A stretch of 23,233 bases of DNA from UBA1124 sp963933095. Its GTDB lineage: Bacteria; Pseudomonadota; Gammaproteobacteria; Pseudomonadales; Cellvibrionaceae. Under the pieces are notes generated by a model. The model was given only the letters and a program-made list of their open reading frames with translations. It did not search any database and was not told where the DNA came from. The stretch covers positions 1-23,233 of the forward strand of contig CAWVSV010000036.1 in NCBI GenBank assembly GCA_963933095.1, in the 5' to 3' direction. The position numbers and the translations under genes are program-made. Shown in pieces: positions 1 through 7,471 of this stretch (positions are counted from its first letter, which is position 1; each line of letters begins with the position of its first letter).

Positions 1-371
1 TCAATGGGTAAAGAGTTGTTTTCAATCTTGATTTTTGCAGCCCTGCGAGAATTGCGAGTGATTATCGCAGTGGGTATCCCCGCTCGGTTAAGCGCTAGCA
101 AAAGGTCGAGTGCTCCGGGTAAAGTTTTTGCTCGCTGGGCATCTTCAAGCTCATGTGTTTCGATTAGTTCATTCGCTCGTTGCTGCTGATCGCTAGGTAG
201 ATTTGATATAAATTGCAAAACATCTTGCCCCGGTTGAATATCAAAATTCTGCTTGAGAAAATTGAAATCCAAAGTTGACTCAACCAGAGTACCATCTAGA
301 TCAAACAAGACGGCTTTAGGTCTAGGTAATGAGTGAGCGACTACTGTCATAGGTTTTAAATTTTTTTGCAT
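1..371 (-). CDS. HAD-family hydrolase (phosphoglycolate-phosphatase-like), N-terminal part
   Basis: The reverse strand reads open from an ATG at 371 to the window edge, giving 123 complete codons, so the C-terminus is missing. Residues 22-31 read LFDLDGTLVE, the DxDGT nucleophile motif of haloacid-dehalogenase hydrolases. A later IITRNS stretch fits motif II, which holds the Thr/Ser that binds phosphate. Between them lies a short helical cap, as in phosphoglycolate-phosphatase-like enzymes. An in-frame ATG at 350 is possible, but the one at 371 has an AAGG-type ribosome site upstream and 350 has none. The gene is divergent from the Yip1-like gene. The substrate cannot be told from this fragment. 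Family assignment is firm; naming it gph would be a guess. Confidence 0.85.
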   Translation of the reverse strand, partial: MQKNLKPMTVVAHSLPRPKAVLFDLDGTLVESTLDFNFLKQNFDIQPGQDVLQFISNLPSDQQQRANELIETHELEDAQRAKTLPGALDLLLALNRAGIPTAIITRNSRRAAKIKIENNSLPI

Positions 372-438
372 TGTATTGTCTACCTTGAAGTTAGTTCACT
401 TGTTCGCTACAAGGATGATACTAGATTAAATTTACTCC

Positions 439-476
439 GATCATATAGTTTCTTAAATTAATCAGCGTATATGATC
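439..476. promoter_or_regulatory. 9-bp inverted repeat and candidate promoter between divergent genes
   Basis: GATCATATA at 439-447 and its exact reverse complement TATATGATC at 468-476 are separated by 20 bases. A weak -35/-10 pair for the rightward gene overlaps it: TTAAAT at 453-458 and CATAAT at 476-481, 17 bases apart. The arrangement could be an operator for a dimeric regulator. If transcribed, it could also be a hairpin. No regulator is recognisable nearby, so this rests only on symmetry and position. Confidence 0.35.
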
Positions 477-524
477 CATAATAGATGTTGAGGCGTATAT
501 TCGGATAACTAAGAGGATTTGATT

Positions 525-1136
525 ATGTTGCAGCACTCGCTAGGTATTGTTTTACACCCCGACCAAGAATGGCATGCCATACGTGATGATAGGCATTCAT
601 TTATGCAAGTTTTTTTCAGTCATGTGCCACTATTAGCTCTAATACCGGTTTTAAGCGCATTCTACGGTGTTACTCAAGTCGGTTGGAGCTTTGGTAGTGG
701 GTCAGTTATAAAGCTCACTACCGACAGCGCTATGGTGCTGTGTACAATTACTTACTTCGCTATTTTATTTGGAGTATTTATATTGGGCGAGTTCATTAAT
801 TGGATGTCTCTTAATTATGGTGTCAAGGATAGTAAAGTTGACCGTCACTTTGAAGGCACAGCACTAGCTGTCTATGCTGCTACGCCACTACTGCTTGTAG
901 GGGTCTTCCAGATTTATCCTCATCTATGGCTCAATGCATCGGTGACCATAATAGCCATGGCTTACTCGGTATATCTAATTTATGAAGGTATCCCTATTTT
1001 GATGAATATTTCTAAGGAGCGGGCTTTCTTATTCGCTACCTCAGTTATAACGGTAGCCTTAGTGATGATTGTTAGTGTAAGGGTTGGGTCTGTAGTGTTG
1101 TGGACCCTAGGCGCTGGCCCTGTTTACATAGATTGA
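525..1136 (+). CDS. Yip1-family inner-membrane protein of unknown function
   Basis: This is a 203-residue hydrophobic protein. It opens with a short cytoplasmic segment containing HPDQEWHAI, which resembles the P-x-x-x-W-x-x-I opening of bacterial Yip1-domain proteins (PF04893). About five membrane-spanning stretches follow, near residues 32-50, 70-95, 115-135, 138-158 and 167-190. The start is taken as the ATG at 525, eight bases after AAGAGG (511-516). A TTG at 519 lies too close to that site. It stands alone: a divergent hydrolase gene lies upstream and a terminator about 140 bp downstream. The molecular role of bacterial Yip1-domain proteins is not known. The family call rests on overall topology and the opening motif. 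Confidence 0.75.
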   Translation: MLQHSLGIVLHPDQEWHAIRDDRHSFMQVFFSHVPLLALIPVLSAFYGVTQVGWSFGSGSVIKLTTDSAMVLCTITYFAILFGVFILGEFINWMSLNYGVKDSKVDRHFEGTALAVYAATPLLLVGVFQIYPHLWLNASVTIIAMAYSVYLIYEGIPILMNISKERAFLFATSVITVALVMIVSVRVGSVVLWTLGAGPVYID

Positions 1137-1273
1137 TAGGACTGAGCCGGTGGGTATGCCCTGCAAGGCATGCCTTTAAAATTTAGTTTGAGGGTAGCTT
1201 CTAAGCTACTTTAGGCCTTTTTAGTTACAACCTACAGAGTCGCTGCAGTAAATTTTAGCTATAAGTTCGAGAC

Positions 1274-1313
1274 AAAAAATAGCCTGCCCTGCATAGTCAG
1301 AGCAGGTTTTTTT
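1274..1313. terminator. Intrinsic terminator, probably two-way
   Basis: The stem has CCTGCCCTG at 1283-1291 pairing with CAGAGCAGG at 1298-1306, with one internal mismatch and a 6-nt loop. A run of seven T follows (1307-1313) and a run of six A precedes it (1274-1279). It can end the rightward Yip1-like transcript. It also sits about 20 bases past the stop of the leftward purB remnant, much as the true purB terminator sits about 28 bases past its stop, so it may be that remnant's own terminator. Confidence 0.75.
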
Positions 1314-1326
1314 GCTGAGCTGAAAC

Positions 1327-1603
1327 TCAAATGTTGTTAGCCTGTTGTGCAGTATTGCTAATATAGTTATGCGGCGTCAATCTCGGTATATCGGTGTTCG
1401 CTTGTTCTGGAATATTCAAAGTATCCACAAACGTAGAAATATCCTCGCTATAAATAGCCGCCTCACTATTTATATCTTTCAACTTCTTATAAGCCTTCTC
1501 AACATTATGACGACGTGTAATGGTCTGAATCGGTTCAGCCAATACTTCCCAAGCATTGTAGCGGTCTCCAGAAATTGAAACTCATTCAATTGAAATTTGC
1601 TCA
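1327..1603 (-). pseudogene. Decayed copy of the 3' end of purB
   Basis: The reverse strand encodes a diverged copy of the last ~92 codons of purB. By eye, about 46 of the final 71 residues match the C-terminus of the neighbouring PurB, including LAEPIQTI, NVEKAY, FVDTL and LTPHNYI. About three quarters of the bases match. The copied segment lines up with 1933-2210. It has one base fewer: a deletion between the LNE and NAWEVL codons shifts the frame. Homology stops abruptly at 1603, and there is no start codon, ribosome site or catalytic region, so it cannot make a lyase. It ends in its own TGA with a terminator just beyond. It is either a partial duplicate or the leftover tail of a replaced purB allele. 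Confidence 0.9.
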
Positions 1604-1866
1604 AGAGTGAACACTAACTTAACTGAAAATGTGCGAGAGTAGATCAGGGGGGGAAGTGGGTAGGGACTTTTTTGGGGTGCCTACTGATTGTACTACGGGG
1701 TAAACGATTTTTTGGCCCCAGCCCTTCATCGGGCTTATAGGTAATCAACTGATTACAGCAGCAACGAAGGTATAGAGCAAAAAAGTTGCTTGTACGCGCT
1801 GCCATAGCAGCCATCCCGAAAAGTCTTTATTCAATAGTCTCGGTCCTAATTGCCTAGACCCAAGAC
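1604..1866. other. Gene-free gap between purB remnant and purB terminator
   Basis: I see no credible coding frame here and no further purB similarity. It holds a G-run near 1647-1653, a small hairpin AGCCC/GGGCT (1720-1735) and a perfect 6-bp inverted repeat GTAATC-aact-GATTAC (1741-1756). None of these matches an RNA family I recognise. The segment is the material that separates the true purB 3' end from its broken copy. Confidence 0.5.
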
Positions 1867-1904
1867 AAAAAAAAGTCCGCTCTGGATCACCAGAGCGGAC
1901 TTTT
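1867..1904 (-). terminator. purB-operon intrinsic terminator
   Basis: This is a perfect 15-bp stem, AAAAGTCCGCTCTGG (1871-1885) with its complement at 1890-1904, closed by the tetraloop ATCA. On the minus strand it is followed by a run of T (1867-1873 read in reverse). It lies 28 bases beyond the purB stop and closes the leftward nudJ-mnmA-hflD-purB block. Confidence 0.93.
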
Positions 1905-1932
1905 CGTAATTAGCAAAAACTTAAACCACGGT

Positions 1933-3297
1933 TTAGATGGCTTTAGCTTGCTCTATGGCATTGCCAATATAATTATGCGGCGTTAAAGCCCGCATATCGG
2001 CTTTAGCTTCTTCTGGAATATCCAAAGTATCAACAAACTTAGCAATATCAGCAGGCCCAATAGCCGCCCCACGAGTTAGATCTTTCAGCTTCTCATAGGC
2101 TTTTTCTACGTTATAACGACGCATAATGGTCTGAATTGGCTCGGCTAATACTTCCCAAGCGTTGTTGAGATCTTCTGATATACGAACCTCATTCAACTGC
2201 AATTTGCTCATACCTTTAAGGGTTGAGGCGTAGGCTATTAGGCTGTAGCCAAAGCCAACACCCATGTTGCGCAATACGGTTGAATCGGTGAGGTCGCGCT
2301 GCCAGCGAGAGATGGGCAATTTCATAGCCATATGGCTGAATATGGCGTTGGCCAGGCCCAGATTACCTTCGGAATTTTCGAAGTCGATCGGATTAACCTT
2401 ATGCGGCATGGTGCTTGACCCAATTTCACCGGCAATGGTCTTCTGTTTGAAGAAACCCATGGAGATATAAGACCAGATATCGCGATCGAAATCGATCAGG
2501 ATGGTGTTAAAACGTGCCATGGCGTCGAACAGTTCGGCGATATAGTCATGCGGCTCAATTTGGGTGGTGTAAGGGTTAAAAGTTAAACCTAGAGACTCAA
2601 CAAAACCCTGGGCATTGGCTGCCCAGTCGGTATTTGGGTAGGCCGACAGATGAGCGTTATAGTTACCGACGGCGCCGTTGCTTTTACCCAGTAGCTCAAC
2701 TTTTTCAACTTGAGCGATTTGGCGACGCATGCGCGCAACAACGTTGGCGAATTCTTTGCCGACGGTAGTTGGTGACGCAGTCTGACCGTGGGTGCGAGAC
2801 AGCATAGGGGTCTGGGCGTATTCATGGGCTAACGCGGCGAGACCGGCGATGATTTTGTTCATCTCAACCAGTATAACTTCACGGCCGCCTTTGAGCATAA
2901 GCGCATGGGATAGGTTATTGATGTCTTCACTGGTGCAGGCGAAGTGTACAAACTCAAGAATCGCTTCCAGCTCGGCATTGCCTGTGAACTGCTCTTTGAT
3001 GTAGTACTCAACTGCTTTTACGTCGTGGTTGGTGGTGCGCTCAATATCTTTGATGCGCTGCGCGCCTTCTTCACTGAAGTTAGTAACTATAGCGTCCAGC
3101 TGCGCGTTAGTCGCGGCTGAGAATGCTGGCACTTCAATCACGTCGGCATGGTCGGCCAGGCGCTGTAGCCAGCGAATTTCTACTTCAACGCGGCAGCGGA
3201 TCAGACCAAATTCACTGAAGATGGAGCCAAGGGCATCAGTTTTTGAGCCGTAGCGGCCATCGATTGGGGATACAGCGTTGAGGGCAGTCAGTGTCAT
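1933..3297 (-). CDS. purB: Adenylosuccinate lyase
   Basis: PurB catalyses two fumarate-releasing steps: SAICAR to AICAR in purine synthesis, and adenylosuccinate to AMP. The 454-residue product is close to the usual 456 and aligns throughout with the E. coli enzyme as I recall it. Visible landmarks are SRTHGQ (catalytic His170) and the fumarate-lyase signature loop GSSTMPHKVNP with catalytic Ser294/295. TSEDINNLSHALML and QIEPHDYIAELFD are also present. The ATG at 3297 is chosen because AAGAGA lies eight bases upstream; an in-frame TTG at 3303 is too near that site. It is the last gene of the leftward block, after hflD with a 128-bp gap. A broken copy of its 3' end lies downstream. I saw no clear PurR-type operator in the gap before it. 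Confidence 0.98.
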   Translation of the reverse strand: MTLTALNAVSPIDGRYGSKTDALGSIFSEFGLIRCRVEVEIRWLQRLADHADVIEVPAFSAATNAQLDAIVTNFSEEGAQRIKDIERTTNHDVKAVEYYIKEQFTGNAELEAILEFVHFACTSEDINNLSHALMLKGGREVILVEMNKIIAGLAALAHEYAQTPMLSRTHGQTASPTTVGKEFANVVARMRRQIAQVEKVELLGKSNGAVGNYNAHLSAYPNTDWAANAQGFVESLGLTFNPYTTQIEPHDYIAELFDAMARFNTILIDFDRDIWSYISMGFFKQKTIAGEIGSSTMPHKVNPIDFENSEGNLGLANAIFSHMAMKLPISRWQRDLTDSTVLRNMGVGFGYSLIAYASTLKGMSKLQLNEVRISEDLNNAWEVLAEPIQTIMRRYNVEKAYEKLKDLTRGAAIGPADIAKFVDTLDIPEEAKADMRALTPHNYIGNAIEQAKAI

Positions 3298-3425
3298 AGA
3301 CAAAGTCTCTTGGGCTAATGAGTTATGGGGTGTGCAAAAAGGCGCCGATTATACCTGAAATTGAACAGGGAATCAGGCCGCTTTTTATCGCTATAAAGAA
3401 TCTTAATTACAGTGCTTTATGGTAC

Positions 3426-4100
3426 TTATGCTTGCGATGGGCCGTGTTCGGAGGTTTTAAGTGCCGCCTCTTTGATTTCTTTTAGTAGTAAATCAGCTTC
3501 GCTGGAAAGGCGTTTGCGGCTGAATATAACCTGCCAGCGTTTGCCGCCGAGCTGTCGCCACAACATGGATGAGCGAATACCGGCAAACAGTAAGGCTCGG
3601 ATTTGATTGGATATACGGGTCTGTTGCAGGTAGTTGAAGTCGCCGGACACTTGGATGCGAAACTTAAAAGTGCTGAGGGTGTTAGTGTAAATGTCAGCAA
3701 GGTTAGCAATCACATTGTCGTGAGTGGAACCAAAGTGCTCGACTTGATGGATGGCCTTATCTAGCCGCTTGCCCACTGTGGCAAGCATGGTTTTGTTGCT
3801 CGAGAGCTTTTTTTGTAAGTGCAATACGCCCATTACATAGCGCAGGCTCTCGCGATAGTTGTTGTTCTTGTGGTGGTGCAGCAAATCAGCGAGCACGCTT
3901 AAACCCAGCTCCATGTTGTTAATGCCACCATAAACAGATTCTGTGCAATCGGGGTTCATCTGGAACAAACTTTCGATGCTGGCTTTAAACGGTGCAGGAG
4001 TGGCGCAACCAGTTTTCGCCAACCGCTCAACTAAAGCGGCGGATTGAAATACACCGGCTAGAGCGAGGGTAATTTCTCGCCATTCTTTATTCTGGTTCAT
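3426..4100 (-). CDS. hflD: HflD, lysogenization regulator homologue (DUF489)
   Basis: This is a 224-residue, mostly helical protein that fits the HflD family (about 210 residues in E. coli). Hallmark stretches are LALAGVFQSAALVE near the N-terminus, SLFQMNP, YGGI and the C-terminal QIRALLFAGIRSSMLWRQLGG. In E. coli, HflD is membrane-associated and binds the phage lambda CII activator. Its ordinary cellular role is unclear. Its start overlaps the mnmA stop (ATGA at 4097-4100), so the two are almost certainly translated together. The constant mnmA-hflD-purB order in gammaproteobacteria supports the call. The C-terminal tail is slightly longer than usual and polar. Confidence 0.95.
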   Translation of the reverse strand: MNQNKEWREITLALAGVFQSAALVERLAKTGCATPAPFKASIESLFQMNPDCTESVYGGINNMELGLSVLADLLHHHKNNNYRESLRYVMGVLHLQKKLSSNKTMLATVGKRLDKAIHQVEHFGSTHDNVIANLADIYTNTLSTFKFRIQVSGDFNYLQQTRISNQIRALLFAGIRSSMLWRQLGGKRWQVIFSRKRLSSEADLLLKEIKEAALKTSEHGPSQA

Positions 4101-5233
4101 GCGTTAAAGGCCCTTTCAATTACCGCGCCGCCCAAACAAATCCCATCATGATAAAAAACCACCGATTGACCTGGAGTGATTGCACGCTGTTTTTCATCAA
4201 AGGCGACGGCGATCGAGCCGTCATCGCCAACGGTCACTAGGCATTCCTGATCTGGCTGGCGATAGCGAGTTTTGGCCTGACAGCGCAGCGTGTTGCTGCC
4301 ATCAGTAGTAGGCGCCTTGCCATTAATCCAGTGCATGTGGCTGGCGCTTAGGTGTGTTTTGTAGAGTAGTTCATGCTCACCCTGAACCACGACCAGAATA
4401 TTATTGACTAGGTCTTTTTCTGCGGCAAACCACGGCTCTTCCGATGCACCTTTGACACCGCCAATACCTAAACCCTGACGCTGGCCGATGGTGTAATACA
4501 TAAGCCCCGCATGGTCGCGGATGAAAGTACCATCAGGGGTTTGCATTTTTCCTGGCTGCGCTGGCAAGTACTGTTCTAAAAAGTCTTTAAAGCGACGTTC
4601 GCCTATAAAACAGATACCGGTGCTGTCTTTTTTGTTGTGGGTAATTAGATCGTGTTGTTCGGCCAAGCGACGCACTTCGGGTTTTTCCAATTCGCCCACA
4701 GGGAAGAGCGTTTTGGCAAATTCTTTTTCACCGACTGCATGCAAAAAATAGCTTTGATCTTTGTTGTTGTCCAAACCCTTTAGCAGGTAAGTGTGGCCTT
4801 CGTCGTCTTCGCGGCGGCGGGCGTAGTGGCCGGTGGCAATATAGTCGGCCCCCAGAATCTCCGCATAGTCGAGAAAAACCTTAAATTTGATCTCGCGGTT
4901 GCAAAGAATATCGGGGTTCGGGGTGCGGCCAGCTTTGTACTCTGCCAAAAAATGCTCGAACACATTGTCCCAATATTCGGCTGCAAAGTTGGCTGAGTGA
5001 AGCGTTATGCCCAGTTTGTCACTGACCGCCTGGGCATCGGCAAAATCCTGCTTGGCGGTGCAGTAGTCGGTGTTGTCGTCTTCGTCCCAGTTTTTCATAA
5101 AGAGACCTTCGACCTGAAAACCCTGTTGGATTAGGAGTAGGGCCGAGACTGAGGAGTCGACACCGCCAGACATACCGACAATGACTTTAGTGTTTTTTGG
5201 ACTAGTTTTTTTATGATCAACTGCAGCAGACAT
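4097..5233 (-). CDS. mnmA: tRNA-specific 2-thiouridylase MnmA
   Basis: MnmA adds sulfur to wobble uridine 34 of the Lys, Glu and Gln tRNAs, taking the sulfur from the Tus relay and using ATP. The 378-residue protein has the PP-loop SGGVDSS (residues 22-28), catalytic Asp108 and Cys111 in PNPDILCNREIKF, and the persulfide-carrying Cys208 in STGICFIGER. All correspond to the E. coli residues Asp99, Cys102 and Cys199. The C-terminal beta-barrel ends near the stop. ATG 5233 follows GGTGAG by five bases; the in-frame GTG at 5239 lies inside that site. It sits 31 bases after nudJ and overlaps hflD by 4 bp. Confidence 0.98.
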   Translation of the reverse strand: MSAAVDHKKTSPKNTKVIVGMSGGVDSSVSALLLIQQGFQVEGLFMKNWDEDDNTDYCTAKQDFADAQAVSDKLGITLHSANFAAEYWDNVFEHFLAEYKAGRTPNPDILCNREIKFKVFLDYAEILGADYIATGHYARRREDDEGHTYLLKGLDNNKDQSYFLHAVGEKEFAKTLFPVGELEKPEVRRLAEQHDLITHNKKDSTGICFIGERRFKDFLEQYLPAQPGKMQTPDGTFIRDHAGLMYYTIGQRQGLGIGGVKGASEEPWFAAEKDLVNNILVVVQGEHELLYKTHLSASHMHWINGKAPTTDGSNTLRCQAKTRYRQPDQECLVTVGDDGSIAVAFDEKQRAITPGQSVVFYHDGICLGGAVIERAFNA

Positions 5234-5264
5234 GGACACTCACCGAATAATTCAGCTGGCTATT

Positions 5265-5729
5265 CTAACGCGGCTCGCCGATTAGCTCTAGAGGATAGCG
5301 CTTGCCTGCGCGGTAATCGTCAATTGCCATCAATACAATAGGGCTGCGCAAACGGTCTTTTTGGTTTAATTCGATAATCTTTTGGTAGCTGAGCCACACA
5401 GCCTCTTCGATATCACTGTCGAGTACGGCGTCAGGATCATGCTCGATAACGTCGGCGATAAACGCAGTGCGGTGATAGGTTATGCCATCGGGAGCGGTGT
5501 ATTGGTACTGGCCGAGTACAGCGGTGCAGACGCAGTGATGGGCGCTTTCCTCGAAGGTTTCGCGCACTGCGGCTTCTATTAATGTTTCATTGCCGTCTAC
5601 ATGACCGGCGGGCTGGTTGTAAACAAATCGGCCTTGTTTTTTTTCTTTCACCATTAAGAATGCATTATTGCGCTCAATGACCATGGCCACGGTAACGTGC
5701 GGTGGTGCGATATGTGTGGTTGTGGGCAT
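5265..5729 (-). CDS. nudJ: Nudix hydrolase, NudJ-like phosphatase
   Basis: NudJ-type enzymes hydrolyse nucleoside di- and triphosphates and thiamine pyrophosphate precursors. The 154-residue protein carries a Nudix box at residues ~43-64 with G-x5-E-x7-RETFEES. The metal-binding glutamates are intact. The usual Thr-Gly after EE is Ser-Ala here, a small departure from the consensus. An N-terminal PHVTVAMVIE strand and QPAGHV match NudJ. ATG 5729 has GGAG seven bases upstream. It precedes mnmA in the same order as E. coli, but unlike there it is separated from rluE by about 770 bp. Substrate is inferred from family and position. Confidence 0.92.
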   Translation of the reverse strand: MPTTTHIAPPHVTVAMVIERNNAFLMVKEKKQGRFVYNQPAGHVDGNETLIEAAVRETFEESAHHCVCTAVLGQYQYTAPDGITYHRTAFIADVIEHDPDAVLDSDIEEAVWLSYQKIIELNQKDRLRSPIVLMAIDDYRAGKRYPLELIGEPR

Positions 5730-6501
5730 ATTTGACTCCGAAATTAGATGTTATAGAGCATATTAAACGGTGCCGATAGTGTAGTGGTGTGCTTAACGGC
5801 AGAGCAATGGTTGATGATGTGATTTTTTCAATAGATCAAATAAGTGGGTGTGAGTTGAGTGTAACAATATTGCGCCGGGCAATTGTGCCAGTAATGCTGG
5901 TGGCTGCGCCTTTGTCAGATGAGGCCCGTCTGATAGTTTATGCTGAAGCTTCGAATGGCAACACCTTGACCAGCTTTTAAGGCAGGTGTCTGCTGTGCCT
6001 ATTGTCTCTATTATCCCTATTGGGTTGAGCGAGAAAAGCGCAGCTCCGACGGCAATAAAAACGGGACCATAAATGCGGATAATTAGCGCGCGGTGGATTC
6101 ACGCTGCGCGCTTGCAACAGTAGCATTCAGGTATCTGCGTTCGGTGTTATTGCTTGGTACGTGATTCAGTTTTGGCATCGCACCGAGTGAAACTATTCCA
6201 GTAAGCATAAGCGCAGCGTTCACGCGATCGGCCAGGTTCTTTTGAGCGGCCGATGTAGTTGGCCTACAAGCAAAAAAATACACGCTTATCTCACCGTTAG
6301 TATAGAAGCCTGTTCCGAGCTTAAAGGGCGACAGGGTAAACGTCCACTTGATGAACTCTTTAACCCGATTGGAGAACGACGTAGCGCTGATGCGCGCCGG
6401 TCACAATGATTTTGTGTGCTGAACGAAACTCGGATTGAATTCTTCTCAGATGTGCTTTTGGCTCGGCGCTGTGGTTTTGCCCGCACGAGCTTAATTGCCG
6501 C
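5730..6501. other. 770-bp region with no recognisable gene between nudJ and rluE
   Basis: In E. coli nudJ and rluE are adjacent, so this segment interrupts a conserved gene pair. Open stretches occur on both strands, such as 5789-5980 (+), 6083-6283 (-) and 6286-6486 (-). All lack a good ribosome site and none resembles a family I know. One forward frame, open from about 6191, is broken by a TGA near 6404 and then open to about 6505. It reads KGRQGKRPLDELFNPIGE in part, which could be a decayed gene or chance. I see no tRNA, terminator or mobile-element ends. It presumably also contains the nudJ promoter. Confidence 0.5.
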
Positions 6502-7173
6502 TTAGCGCTTTGAATTGCTGCCAGAACCGCCCTTACGATTCACAGATCTATTGCTAGCGAAGTGCCGAGGGCGGTTGTTTGCTTGCGTTGTAGGGCGCCG
6601 TTCAGCTTTGGGCGGTGGTGCGTTTACGTCAATGCTGCTGCTCTGTCCTGGCTTAAGGTCGGCCAGTGACCACTCTCCGATTTGCGCGCGAATTAGTCGT
6701 AAAGTGGGAAAGCCAACGGCCGCGGTCATGCGTCGCACCTGCCGATTTTTGCCCTCGGTGATGGTTAATTGAAGCCAGCTAGTAGGTATTAACTTGCGCT
6801 CGCGCACAGGCGGGTTACGGGCCCACACCTTGGGTTCATCCATCTTTTGCGCTTGTGCAGGCAGTGTTAAACCATCGTTTAACTTTACGCCTGTGCGCAG
6901 CTTTTGCAGTGCATCCTCATCGATTTTACCCTCTACCTGAGCCCAGTAAATTTTAGTCTGCTTTTTTTTCGGATGGCTAATGAGGTGCTGCAATGCCCCG
7001 TTGTCGGTCAATAGCAGCAGTCCCTCTGAATCTTGATCGAGACGGCCAGCGGCATAGACATTTTTGTCACTGATATATTCTGCCAGAGTGGGACGCGGCG
7101 CTTTGGCGGTGCGCTCGTCAGTGAATTGCGAGAGTACCCCAAAAGGTTTGTTGAGCAGAATTAGCTTAGCCAT
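6502..7173 (-). CDS. rluE: 23S rRNA pseudouridine synthase RluE
   Basis: RluE isomerises uridine 2457 of 23S rRNA (E. coli numbering) to pseudouridine. The 223-residue protein begins directly with the catalytic domain, with no S4 domain, as in E. coli RluE (about 217). The catalytic aspartate is D46 in AAGRLDQDSEGLLLLT. The conserved EGKNRQVRRMTAAVGFPTLR segment lies near residue 140. The last ~40 residues are a basic, low-complexity tail rich in Arg, Asn, Ser and Gly, which may help RNA binding. ATG 7173 begins with the family-typical MAKLILLNKP, though no strong ribosome site is seen. It is divergent from icd, as in E. coli. Confidence 0.95.
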   Translation of the reverse strand: MAKLILLNKPFGVLSQFTDERTAKAPRPTLAEYISDKNVYAAGRLDQDSEGLLLLTDNGALQHLISHPKKKQTKIYWAQVEGKIDEDALQKLRTGVKLNDGLTLPAQAQKMDEPKVWARNPPVRERKLIPTSWLQLTITEGKNRQVRRMTAAVGFPTLRLIRAQIGEWSLADLKPGQSSSIDVNAPPPKAERRPTTQANNRPRHFASNRSVNRKGGSGSNSKR

Positions 7174-7282
7174 GGACGGGTGCTGTTTTATACGGTGGGA
7201 ATATGTCAGTTTACAGCAAATTAAGACAGGGGCCGGGTGTTACTGGTTCAATGACTGCAGAGGCGAACTTTTGCACGTTTGG

Positions 7283-7291
7283 TGGTACAAT
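7283..7291 (+). promoter_or_regulatory. Candidate extended -10 promoter for icd
   Basis: TGGTACAAT matches an extended -10 element (TG-N-TACAAT). No good -35 lies 16-18 bases upstream, which is compatible with the extended type. Transcription from here would leave a leader of about 170 bases before the icd ATG. This rests on one motif only. Confidence 0.35.
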
Positions 7292-7471
7292 CTGCGCGAT
7301 TTTTCATGGCGCTTCTACAGGTAATAGGGTGAAATACGCTAACTGTAGAGAAAATCGCCAATCTTGCCGGAAAGATAGGGTCAAAAACCCAAAAAGTTCC
7401 CAAGAATTTGTTTGCAGGTCTTTGTCCTAAGACAGTCTGTAATTACGTCCATACGGAGTTAAAACGCAAAA

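Noticed and set aside
1153..1209. Stacked hairpins (1153-1174 and 1194-1209) as a small RNA
   Set aside because: They are short, lack a promoter or T-run of their own, and are better read as structure in the 3' end of the Yip1-like transcript.
1345..1578. 77-codon forward frame over the purB remnant
   Set aside because: It is the opposite strand of the purB-derived fragment, whose similarity to PurB explains the sequence fully.
7064..7324. 86-codon forward frame crossing the start of rluE
   Set aside because: It overlaps rluE antisense and the icd promoter region; the sequence looks random and has no homologue that I recognise.
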